This document shows positions 24,933-31,866 of a DNA stretch of 64,000 nucleotides, in pieces; position 1 is the first letter of the stretch; the number at the start of each line of letters is the position of its first letter. Made by a program: the position numbers and the translations under genes. The stretch spans positions 5,802,501 to 5,866,500 of the forward strand of contig NZ_CP020555.1 of assembly GCF_002080455.1 (NCBI RefSeq), given 5' to 3'. The stretch comes from Streptomyces sp. Sge12. GTDB lineage: Bacteria > Actinomycetota > Actinomycetes > Streptomycetales > Streptomycetaceae. Below the pieces are notes generated by a model. It was given only the letters and a program-made list of their open reading frames with translations. It was not told the origin of the DNA and searched no databases.

Positions 24933-25678
24933 GCCTGCTCTCCCTTCCCGAAGGTGTCGCGGACCCGGTCGGCCACCCCGCTGAGGTTGGCCTCGAAGGT
25001 GAAGCCCTGTTCGAAGCGGTAGCTGCGGCGCACGTCCACGGGGTCGATCCCGTTGATGGCCGCCTTCGCGAGCCGGAGCAGGTAGCCGTCCTTCCGCGCG
25101 ATCTCGGCGGCCAGCTCCAGGGCGGCGGAGCGCAGTTCCGCGCGCGGCACCACCCGCCAGACCGAGCCGTGCGCGTGCAGTTCGGCGGCGGTCGCGGTGC
25201 GCGAGGTGTAGTACAGCGTGCGCATCAGGTGCTGGGGGACCAGCCGGGCGAGGTGGGTGGCGGCGCCGAGCGCGCCCCGGTCCAGCTCGGGCAGACCGAA
25301 GGTGGCGTCGTCGGAGGCGACGATCGCGTCGGCGTTGCCGACGAGTCCGATGCCGCCGCCCAGGCAGAACCCGTTCACGGCCGCGACGACCGGCACCTCG
25401 CACTCGTACACGGCGGCGAAGGCCTCGTAGCAGCCCCGGTTGGCGCCGATCAGGGCGGCGTGTCCGGTGTCGCGCTGCATCTCCTTGATGTCGACGCCGG
25501 CGTTGAAGCCGCGGCCCTCGGCGGCGAGCACGACGCACCGGACCTCCGGGTCGCGCCCCGCGGTCCGCAGGGCGTCGGCCAGGTCGTACCAGCCCTGTAC
25601 CGGGAGCGCGTTGACGGGTGGGAAGTCGACTGTGACAAGTGCGATGCCCTTGTCGGGGCTTGAGGTGGAGACACCCAT
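24929..25678 (-). CDS. echA20: EchA20-type enoyl-CoA hydratase/ring-D hydrolase
   Basis: The start at 25678 (MGVSTSSPDKGIALVTVD) is chosen; ATG 25708 would put coding sequence into the operator. The 249-residue crotonase has GRGFNAGVDIKEMQRD, NRGCYEAFAAVYECEVPVVAAVNGFCLGGG-type oxyanion residues and PELDRGALGAATHLARLVPQH, matching Rv3550 EchA20, which hydrolyses ring D of the indanone CoA ester. It is the first gene of the echA20-ipdA-ipdB-ipdC operon. All four genes overlap or nearly touch. Confidence 0.9.
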   Translation of the reverse strand: MGVSTSSPDKGIALVTVDFPPVNALPVQGWYDLADALRTAGRDPEVRCVVLAAEGRGFNAGVDIKEMQRDTGHAALIGANRGCYEAFAAVYECEVPVVAAVNGFCLGGGIGLVGNADAIVASDDATFGLPELDRGALGAATHLARLVPQHLMRTLYYTSRTATAAELHAHGSVWRVVPRAELRSAALELAAEIARKDGYLLRLAKAAINGIDPVDVRRSYRFEQGFTFEANLSGVADRVRDTFGKGEQA

Positions 25679-25698
25679 GGGCGGATCAGCTACCTTTC

Positions 25699-25718
25699 CA
25701 CCAAACATTTGTTAGGTG
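25699..25718. promoter_or_regulatory. Second KstR2-type operator, echA20-SDR divergent promoter
   Basis: CACCAAACATTTGTTAGGTG is a palindrome with mismatched centre. Read on the minus strand, its core CCTAACAAATGTTTGGT differs from the 15393-15409 site at a single base. It lies 21 bases upstream of echA20 and 17 bases upstream of the SDR start, well placed to repress both. Confidence 0.75.
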
Positions 25719-25734
25719 AGGAAGGTAGCAGCCT

Positions 25735-26499
25735 ATGGAGCTCGACGGGAGGGTTGTCGTCGTCACCGGAGGAACCCGTGGCGTCGGCGCCGGGATCGCC
25801 CGGTCGTTCCTCGCGGCCGGCGCGGACGTGATCGTCTGCGCCCGCCGCCCACCGGACCGAGAGGTGGCGGCGGACGGCCGGAAGGCCGCCTTCACCCCGG
25901 TCGACCTGCGCGACCCCGCCGCCGTGCACGCGTTCTTCGACACGGTCGCCCACCGCCACGGCCGGCTCGACTGCCTGGTCAACAACGCCGGCGGAACCCC
26001 GTACCGGCTGCTGGGCGAGGGCGAGGCACAGCGCCACGCACGGGTCGTCGAGCTCAACCTGCTCGCGCCGATGACCGCCACCCTGACGGCGTACCCCTGG
26101 CTGCGGCAGGCCCGGGGCTCAGTGGTCATGATCGGCAGCGTCAGCGGGACCCGCCCCTCGCCGGGGACGGCCGCGTACGGCGCCGCCAAGGCGGGACTGG
26201 AGAACCTGGCCCGGTCCATGGCCGTCGAATGGGCCCCCGACGTACGGGTCAACTCACTGGTCCTGGGCATGGTGCGCACCGAACTCGCCCACCTGCACTA
26301 CGGAGACGAGACCGGCATCGCAGCAGTCGGCGCCACCGTCCCGCTGGGGCGGCTCGCGGAACCCGCGGACGTGGGGGAGGCGGCCGTGTTCCTGGCCTCG
26401 GACCGGGCGGCCTACATCAGCGGGGCGAGCCTGCTCGTGCACGGGGGCGGGGAGCGCCCGGCCTTCCTGGACGCGGCAACTGTCAACAAGGAGAACTGA
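25735..26499 (+). CDS. SDR oxidoreductase of the KstR2-type cluster (Rv3549c-like)
   Basis: A 254-residue short-chain dehydrogenase. TGGTRGVGAGIA (residues about 11-22) binds the cofactor, with LVNNAGG, a Ser in VVMIGSVSGT and the Tyr-x-x-x-Lys in AYGAAKAGL. By position (divergent from echA20, followed by a 300-residue SDR) it corresponds to mycobacterial Rv3549c, whose step is not firmly assigned. It shares the KstR2-type operator with echA20. Confidence 0.82.
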   Translation: MELDGRVVVVTGGTRGVGAGIARSFLAAGADVIVCARRPPDREVAADGRKAAFTPVDLRDPAAVHAFFDTVAHRHGRLDCLVNNAGGTPYRLLGEGEAQRHARVVELNLLAPMTATLTAYPWLRQARGSVVMIGSVSGTRPSPGTAAYGAAKAGLENLARSMAVEWAPDVRVNSLVLGMVRTELAHLHYGDETGIAAVGATVPLGRLAEPADVGEAAVFLASDRAAYISGASLLVHGGGERPAFLDAATVNKEN

Positions 26500-26500
26500 G

Positions 26501-27412
26501 ATGGCGGGACTGTGCGAGGGCCGGGTCGTGATCGTGACGGGCGCGGGGCGGGGGCTGGGCCGAGCCCATGCGCTGGCCTTCGCCGCGGAGGGGGCGAAGG
26601 TCGTCGTGAACGACCTCGGGGTCGCTCTGGACGGGCTGCCCGGGCCGGACAGCCCCGCCGCCCAGGTGGCCCGGGAGATCCGGGAGCTGGGCGGGCAGGC
26701 GCTGGCGCACGGCGGGGACATCGCGACGTCGCAGGGCGCGGCCTCGCTGGTCGCGGCGGCCGTGGAGACCTTCGGGCGGCTGGACACCCTGGTCAACAAC
26801 GCGGGATTCCTGCGGGACCGGATGCTGGTCAACCTGGACGAGGACGACTGGGACGCGGTCATGCGGGTGCACCTGAAGGGCCACTTCCTGCCGCTGCGGT
26901 CGGCGGCCGCATGGTGGCGTGCGGAGGCCAAGGCGGGCCGGCCGGTGGCGGCCCGGGTGGTCAACACCTCCTCCGGAGCCGGACTGCTGGGCTCGGTCGG
27001 CCAGGGCAACTACAGCGCGGCCAAGGCCGGGATCCTCGGCCTGACGATGGTCGCGGCGCAGGAGATGGGCCACTACGGCGTCCAGGTCAACGCCATCGCC
27101 CCGGCGGCCCGGACCCGGATGACGGAACGGACCTTCGCCGAGACCATGGCCGCCCCGCAGGAGGGCGCCTTCGACGCGATGGCCCCCGAGAACGTGTCCC
27201 CGCTGGTGGTGTGGCTGGGCGCGGACGCCTCGGCGGGGGTCACGGGCCGGGTCTTCGAGGCGGAGGGCGGCCGGATCACGGTGATGGAGGGCTGGCGGCC
27301 GGGACCCACGGCCGACCGCGGCGCACGCTGGACCCCCGCGGAGGCGGGCGAGGCCACGCTGAAACTCCTCGCGGCGGCGCAGACGCCCCTGCCGGTGTAC
27401 GGGGCGCGGTAG
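26501..27412 (+). CDS. SDR oxidoreductase of the KstR2-type cluster (Rv3548c-like)
   Basis: 303 residues, one base after the previous stop, with AAGGAG as ribosome binding site. The N-terminal SDR domain is complete: TGAGRGLGRAHALAFA, NNAGFLRDRML, Ser in NTSSGAGLLG and Tyr-Ser-Ala-Ala-Lys in NYSAAKAGILGL. The GAGRGLGRAHAL and FLRDRMLVNLDEDDWD forms are those of MFE-type hydroxyacyl-CoA dehydrogenases and of Rv3548c. It ends about 60 residues later than a minimal SDR. It likely oxidises a hydroxyacyl-CoA in the same pathway. Confidence 0.84.
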   Translation: MAGLCEGRVVIVTGAGRGLGRAHALAFAAEGAKVVVNDLGVALDGLPGPDSPAAQVAREIRELGGQALAHGGDIATSQGAASLVAAAVETFGRLDTLVNNAGFLRDRMLVNLDEDDWDAVMRVHLKGHFLPLRSAAAWWRAEAKAGRPVAARVVNTSSGAGLLGSVGQGNYSAAKAGILGLTMVAAQEMGHYGVQVNAIAPAARTRMTERTFAETMAAPQEGAFDAMAPENVSPLVVWLGADASAGVTGRVFEAEGGRITVMEGWRPGPTADRGARWTPAEAGEATLKLLAAAQTPLPVYGAR

Positions 27413-27419
27413 ACCTGGG

Positions 27420-27437
27420 GTCTGCTCCGGAGCAGAC
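27420..27437. promoter_or_regulatory. Perfect 18-bp palindrome between the SDR and VOC genes
   Basis: GTCTGCTCC followed directly by GGAGCAGAC, seven bases after the SDR stop and 34 bases before the VOC start. With no loop it is more likely an operator for the VOC gene than a terminator. Confidence 0.45.
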
Positions 27438-27470
27438 GAGCACCGGAGAGCGAACGGACAGGACCCAGCG

Positions 27471-27914
27471 ATGACCATCACGCCGAGCCCGCAGAAGATC
27501 ACCACGTTTCTGATGTTCGAGGGGCGGGCCGAGGAGGCGATGACCTTCTACCTCTCGCTGTTCGACGACGCCGAGGTGCTGGGCATCAGCCGCTACGGCG
27601 CCGACGAGAGCGGACCCGGGGCCGGGGAGGAGGGGACCGTGCGCCACGCCGCCTTCTCCCTGGCCGGGCAGACGTTCATGTGCATCGACAGCCCGGCCAA
27701 GCACGAGTTCGGCTTCACGCCCGCAGTGTCGCTCTACGTCCAGTGCGACAGCGAGGCCGAGATCGAGCGCCTCTACGGGGCCCTCGCCGAGCAGGGCACG
27801 GAGCTGATGCCGCTCGGCTCGTACGGGTTCAGTACCCGCTTCGGCTGGGTGAACGACCGCTTCGGCGTCTCGTGGCAGCTGAACCTGCCGGGCGGGGCCG
27901 AGCCGGGGCAGTAG
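27471..27914 (+). CDS. VOC-family (PhnB-like) protein
   Basis: A 147-residue protein of the 3-demethylubiquinone-methyltransferase-like VOC family. Typical features are KITTFLMFEGRAEEAMTFYLSLFDDAEV at the start, TFMCIDSP, AEIERLYGALAEQGTELMPLG and FGWVNDRFGVSWQLN at the end. These are small dimeric metal-binding-fold proteins, often resistance- or repair-like and of unknown substrate. It appears to be its own transcription unit. Confidence 0.92.
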   Translation: MTITPSPQKITTFLMFEGRAEEAMTFYLSLFDDAEVLGISRYGADESGPGAGEEGTVRHAAFSLAGQTFMCIDSPAKHEFGFTPAVSLYVQCDSEAEIERLYGALAEQGTELMPLGSYGFSTRFGWVNDRFGVSWQLNLPGGAEPGQ

Positions 27915-27950
27915 CCGCGCCGGGGGAGCGCACGGTGCCTCCACGGAAGC

Positions 27951-27981
27951 GGGCCCGGCCCCCTGGCGAGGGGTCGGGCCC
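27951..27981 (+). terminator. Intrinsic terminator after the VOC gene
   Basis: GGGCCCGGCCCC pairs with GGGGTCGGGCCC (one G-T pair) around a 7-base loop, 37 bases after the stop. Confidence 0.75.
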
Positions 27982-28072
27982 GAGTCTTCATCGGTGCGGT
28001 GTCCTATGACTACCCGCTCCATCCACGTGCTGAACCGCCTGCGGCCCATCATCTTGTCCAATTCCGTGTACG

Positions 28073-28113
28073 GCGGCGGGGCCGCGGATTCGCACGATCC
28101 GCGGCCCCGCCGC
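28073..28113. terminator. Terminator hairpin downstream of the HAD phosphatase gene
   Basis: A 17-bp perfect stem (GCGGCGGGGCCGCGGAT and complement) with a 7-base loop, 22 bases past the stop of the leftward phosphatase gene. The stretch 27982-28072 between the two hairpins has no gene I can support. Confidence 0.85.
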
Positions 28114-28134
28114 CCCGCCGTCGCCTCGTGCGGG

Positions 28135-28815
28135 TCAGGAGAGCTTGCCGCCGTAGTCCGGCAGCTTGACGGTGCGCTCCGCGTGACCGCCGACGAGGTC
28201 GGTCGCGCTGTTCCCGATGTTCGCGATGATCGTGTAGCCGCGGGCCTCGATCTCCGCGCGCTTGCCCGTCTTGTAGGCGCTGACCTCGTCGAACAGGTCG
28301 GGCAGGTCACGGACGTAGAGCCCGGTGACCGGATAGCCGACCGCCTTGAGGTTGTGCTCGGTCAGGGACTGGATGATCCCGGGGCGGGCGGTCACGAAGA
28401 AGACCGCCACGCCGCGCGCGTGCGCGTACTGGGTCAGCGCGCGGACCTTGGAGATCGCGGGGGTCGGGAAGGTCCAGAACCAGTGGAAGTCCGTCTCCAG
28501 CGAGGTGTTGTCGATGTCGAGGACGAGGGCGGGCTTCTCGCCGGCGGGCGAGGCGGCGATGCGCGCCTCGATCGCGGGCCGGGCCGCGTCGATGACGGCG
28601 GCGACGTCCCGCTGCCAGGTCGCGTAGTCGATGCCGAGGATCGCCGCGTTGCCCCCGGGCGCGGAGGCGGCCGGGGCGGCGGAGGATACCGGCGCGGGCG
28701 CCGGGGCGGGCGCGGCCTGGGCGGCGGTGGCCGGAACCAGCGTCAGGACGGCGGCGGCCGCGGCCACTGCTGCGGCGGTGGTTCGGGGCACACGGGTGCG
28801 GCGGATGCTGCGCAT
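28135..28815 (-). CDS. Secreted HAD-superfamily acid phosphatase (class IIIB-like)
   Basis: 226 residues from ATG 28815; the frame is open further upstream but the signal peptide starts here (MRSIRRTRVPRTTAAAVAA...AAQAAPAP). After an Ala/Pro linker come the HAD motifs: LDIDNTSLETD (the catalytic DxDxT/S), FFVTARPG (motif II Thr) and NIGNSATDLVGG (motif IV). This is the plant-vegetative-storage/acid-phosphatase class exported by Streptomyces. It probably releases phosphate outside the cell. No PHO box could be defined. Confidence 0.92.
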   Translation of the reverse strand: MRSIRRTRVPRTTAAAVAAAAAVLTLVPATAAQAAPAPAPAPVSSAAPAASAPGGNAAILGIDYATWQRDVAAVIDAARPAIEARIAASPAGEKPALVLDIDNTSLETDFHWFWTFPTPAISKVRALTQYAHARGVAVFFVTARPGIIQSLTEHNLKAVGYPVTGLYVRDLPDLFDEVSAYKTGKRAEIEARGYTIIANIGNSATDLVGGHAERTVKLPDYGGKLS

Positions 28816-28928
28816 GGGGGGCGCTCCCTCGGTCACGGGATTGGCATGTACGTGACCAGAGTTGGCGAGAACCGCACCCCTGTCTACTGGCCGGTAGGAA
28901 ACTTTTCGTGACCGCGTGATGAATGGTC

Positions 28929-29873
28929 CTACGTGAGGCAGTCGAGGACGGAGTGACAGAGCCCGCACCGGGCCCGCAGCCTCCCGCACACCGGCACCCG
29001 CAACCGCTGCGCGCACACCGGGCACGGAAAGCTCACCCGCAACCCGCCCCCGGAGCCGTCCTGTTCGAAGCGGTACGCCGCCGATCCGTCGCCGGCGGCG
29101 GCGCCGGCGCCGGCGACGGACCCTGAGGCTGCGCCGGACCCTGAGGCCGCGGCGCGGCGCGCCTTCGCGTACCGGCGCCGGGCCAGCGGCCCGGCGGCCG
29201 CCAGCGGGGCCCGGAGGTGATCGCGCTCGGCGAGCGCCCGCCCGCGCACGTAGGCCTCGTACGCCCGGGGGCTGGTGAACCAGGGGGAGGGGTCCTCGCC
29301 GAACAGGGCGGCGCGCTTGGCCAGGACGTAGCCGAACTCCTCCGGTGTGAGGTAGCCGAACCGCTGGTGGGTGAGCGCGTCCTCGCGGTAGGCGTCCAGG
29401 AGCAGCCAGCCGGCCCCCAGGTACGCGGCAGCGGTGTCGGTGAGCAGCTCGTTCTCGGCGGCGCCCGGAAAGCGCAGGTCCAGGCGGTGCAGCAGGACGT
29501 GGGCCACCTCGTGCGACAGCGCGGCCGCCAGGTCCCGGCGGTGGGTGCGGAAGCGGTCGTTGACCTCGACGAAGTACTCCGGGCCCGCGGCCAGTTCCAC
29601 GGTCGCCGCCTCCTCCATCGCCCGGAAGGAGACCACCATCCGCGCGTCGGGCAACCGCAGCGCGCCCACCGTCGCCGCGGCCACCCGCTGCGCGCCCAGG
29701 TACAGGTCGTCGGTGGCGTCGAAGGCGGCGTCGGCGGGGGTGATGCTCGTGGCGTGGGCGCGGATCCCGTCGGCCGAGAGGCGGCGGAAGAGCGCGGTGA
29801 TCGAGGCGCGCACGGTCGCCAGGTGCGGAAATCCGTGCTCGATGGGGCCTCCCGGCCCGCCGTTCTCCGTCAT
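28929..29873 (-). CDS. Putative zinc metalloprotease-like protein with C-terminal zinc ribbon
   Basis: 314 residues from ATG 29873 (MTENGGPGGPIEHG). A central HEVAH motif (HExxH, in LAAALSHEVAHVLLHRL) and a downstream acidic residue in ENELLTDTAAAYLG resemble the IrrE/SprT-like gluzincins. The C-terminus carries CPVC...CGLC, a zinc ribbon, after an Ala/Gly/Ser-rich linker. It is cytosolic, since no signal is seen. I would call it a predicted metallopeptidase whose target is unknown. Confidence 0.75.
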   Translation of the reverse strand: MTENGGPGGPIEHGFPHLATVRASITALFRRLSADGIRAHATSITPADAAFDATDDLYLGAQRVAAATVGALRLPDARMVVSFRAMEEAATVELAAGPEYFVEVNDRFRTHRRDLAAALSHEVAHVLLHRLDLRFPGAAENELLTDTAAAYLGAGWLLLDAYREDALTHQRFGYLTPEEFGYVLAKRAALFGEDPSPWFTSPRAYEAYVRGRALAERDHLRAPLAAAGPLARRRYAKARRAAASGSGAASGSVAGAGAAAGDGSAAYRFEQDGSGGGLRVSFPCPVCAQRLRVPVCGRLRARCGLCHSVLDCLT

Positions 29874-30019
29874 CGGGCCCTCCTTACAGCAATCCCTGGC
29901 GTTCGGGCGGGAGTTGGCCGAAATTGCCTTCTTGATGTCCACCACGCGCCTGTTGTGTCATGGACCCGTCATTCACCCGATGACGCGCACGCACAGCCCA
30001 ACCCCCCACGAAAGGCAGT

Positions 30020-30802
30020 GTGTTGACTGTGACCACCCTTGTGCAGTTCATGAAGCGCACCCTCGCCGTCGGCGCCGTCGCCCTCGCCGCCGTCAGCCTC
30101 CAGCCCGGCACCGCCAGCGCCGGCCCCGCACCCGTCGTAGGCGGCACCCGCGCCGCGCAGGGCGAGTTCCCCTTCATGGTGCGCCTCTCCATGGGCTGCG
30201 GCGGCGCCCTCTACACCCAGCAGATCGTCCTCACCGCCGCCCACTGTGTGAACGGCTCCGGCAACAACACCTCCATCACCGCCACCGCCGGAGTCGTCGA
30301 CCTCAACAGCTCCAGCGCCATCAAGGTCAAGTCCACCAAGGTCCTCCAGGCCCCCGGCTACAACGGCACCGGCAAGGACTGGGCCCTGATCAAGCTGGCC
30401 AAGCCCATCAACCTGCCCACCCTCAAGATCGCCGACACCAAGGCCTACGACAACGGCACCTTCACCGTCGCCGGCTGGGGCGCCACCCGCGAGGGCGGCG
30501 GCCAGCAGCGCTACCTGATGAAGGCCACCGTCCCGTTCGTCTCCGACGCCACCTGCAAGGCCGCCTACGGCAGCTCCCTCGTCCCCAGCGAGGAAATCTG
30601 CGCCGGCCTGCCCCAGGGCGGCGTCGACACCTGCCAGGGCGACTCCGGCGGCCCCATGTTCCGCCGCGACAACAACAACGCCTGGATCCAGGTCGGCATA
30701 GTCAGCTGGGGCGAGGGCTGCGCCCGGCCCAACTACCCCGGCGTCTACACCGAGGTCTCGACCTTCGCCGCCGCGATCAAGAGCGCCGCGGCAACCCTGT
30801 AG
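30020..30802 (+). CDS. sprT: Secreted trypsin (S1 serine protease)
   Basis: 260 residues from GTG 30020; TTG 30023 and other near starts are possible, with AAAGG at about 30011. A signal peptide and short propeptide end at PAP, and mature trypsin begins VVGGTRAAQGEFPFMVRLSMG. The triad is His75 (TAAHC), Asp120 and Ser209 (GDSGGP). Asp203 is the trypsin S1-pocket residue, so it cleaves after Arg/Lys. Six cysteines match Streptomyces griseus trypsin, to which the whole sequence is very similar. A 21-bp hairpin ends the transcript. Confidence 0.95.
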   Translation: MLTVTTLVQFMKRTLAVGAVALAAVSLQPGTASAGPAPVVGGTRAAQGEFPFMVRLSMGCGGALYTQQIVLTAAHCVNGSGNNTSITATAGVVDLNSSSAIKVKSTKVLQAPGYNGTGKDWALIKLAKPINLPTLKIADTKAYDNGTFTVAGWGATREGGGQQRYLMKATVPFVSDATCKAAYGSSLVPSEEICAGLPQGGVDTCQGDSGGPMFRRDNNNAWIQVGIVSWGEGCARPNYPGVYTEVSTFAAAIKSAAATL

Positions 30803-30827
30803 CCCCACCGGCCCGACCCGCTCGTCC

Positions 30828-30872
30828 CGCTCGCCCTTGCGGCCGGTCCGTGACCGGCCGCAAGGGCGAGCG
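30828..30872 (+). terminator. Very strong terminator after sprT
   Basis: A perfect 21-bp inverted repeat with a 3-base loop (CGT), starting 25 bases after the sprT stop. There is no T-run. Confidence 0.9.
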
Positions 30873-30882
30873 TGCGGTTGCG

Positions 30883-30933
30883 GCCCGACCCGCACCCCGG
30901 TCCCATGGGAGGGAACCGGTGTGCGGGTCGGGC
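30883..30933 (+). promoter_or_regulatory. Long leader hairpin upstream of the response regulator gene
   Basis: GCCCGACCCGCAC pairs perfectly with GTGCGGGTCGGGC, and inside it CCGGT pairs with ACCGG, leaving a loop around CCCATGGGAGG. It ends 20 bases before the response regulator start, so it may shape expression from sprT read-through or form part of the promoter/leader. Confidence 0.55.
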
Positions 30934-30953
30934 AACAGTGGGACAGGTGGCTC

Positions 30954-31610
30954 ATGGCGATCCGAGTGGTCATCGCGGACGACCAGGACATGGTCAGGAC
31001 CGGCTTCCGCATGATCCTCGAGAGCCAGCCGGACATCGAGGTCGTCGCCGACGTCGTCGACGGCGAAGAAGCCCTCGCCGCCGTCGCCGCACACCGTCCC
31101 GACGTCCTGCTCCTCGACATCCGCATGCCGAGGCTCGACGGCCTCGAAGTCACCCGCCGGCTGTCCGGCACCCCCGACGCACCGCACATCGTCATCGTCA
31201 CCACCTTCGACCTCGACGAGTACGTCCACGCGGCGCTCCACGGCGGAGCGTCCGGCTTCCTCCTGAAAGACGCCAGCCCGGCCATGCTGGTTGAAGCGGT
31301 ACGGGCGGCAGCCGTCGGCGACTCCCTCGTCTCGCCGGCGATCACGGTGCGGCTGCTGCGCGAAATGGCCCCCCGCACCCCGGCCGCCGGGGCCCGCAGC
31401 CCGACGGAGCCCCTGACCGAGCGGGAACGCGACGTCGTACGCTGCCTCGCGCGCGGCCTGACCAATGCGGAGATCGCCGGGGAACTCTTCGTCTCCCTGT
31501 CCACCGTCAAGACCCACCTGGCCAACGTCCAGGCCAAACTCGACGCCCGCAACCGCGTCGAAATCGCCGCCTGGGCCTGGGAAAGCGGCCTGGCCGCCAC
31601 ATCGACGTGA
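30954..31610 (+). CDS. NarL-family response regulator
   Basis: 218 residues. The receiver domain has the acidic pair in IADDQDM, phospho-accepting Asp in DVLLLDIRMP, Thr in VTTF and Lys in LLKDASP. The C-terminal LuxR-type HTH is seen in LTERERDVVRCLARGLTNAEIAGELFVS followed by STVKTHLANVQAKL. It pairs with the histidine kinase encoded after a 256-base spacer that contains a common Streptomyces repeat. The target genes are unknown; adjacent genes may be controlled. Confidence 0.93.
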   Translation: MAIRVVIADDQDMVRTGFRMILESQPDIEVVADVVDGEEALAAVAAHRPDVLLLDIRMPRLDGLEVTRRLSGTPDAPHIVIVTTFDLDEYVHAALHGGASGFLLKDASPAMLVEAVRAAAVGDSLVSPAITVRLLREMAPRTPAAGARSPTEPLTERERDVVRCLARGLTNAEIAGELFVSLSTVKTHLANVQAKLDARNRVEIAAWAWESGLAATST

Positions 31611-31696
31611 CCCCACCCGCCCCCTCCATGCCAATCCAGCCCCGCCCCGACGCGGAGCCCGGGCCGATTCAGCCCTACGGCGACGCTGGGCACCGG

Positions 31697-31775
31697 CAGA
31701 TCCAGCCTCGCCCCGGCCAGATCCAGCCTCGCCGGCGTTTGAGGCGCGGGGTCCGGGGCGGAGCCCCGGGAGGCC
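31697..31775. repeat. Streptomyces-type interspersed GC-rich repeat
   Basis: AGATCCAGCCTCGCC occurs twice (about 31697 and 31719), followed by GGCGTTTGAGGCGCGGGGTCC and a CCGGGGCGGAGCCCCGG hairpin. I recall this GCGTTTGAGGCGCGGG/GGGGCGGAGCCCC block as a frequent intergenic repeat in Streptomyces. It sits in the unusual gap between response regulator and kinase. Confidence 0.6.
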
Positions 31776-31866
31776 CCGGCGCAGCCGCCCCGCGCCCGCG
31801 CACCCCGGCCCGCACCCCCACCCCCACCGGCACCGGCACCCGGCAAGAGGTCACCGGGGCCACCCG

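Noticed and set aside
28024..28911. Plus-strand ORF beginning in the VOC-phosphatase spacer (27994)
   Set aside because: It runs antisense through the whole phosphatase gene, has no ribosome binding site, and the signal peptide and HAD motifs are clearly on the minus strand.
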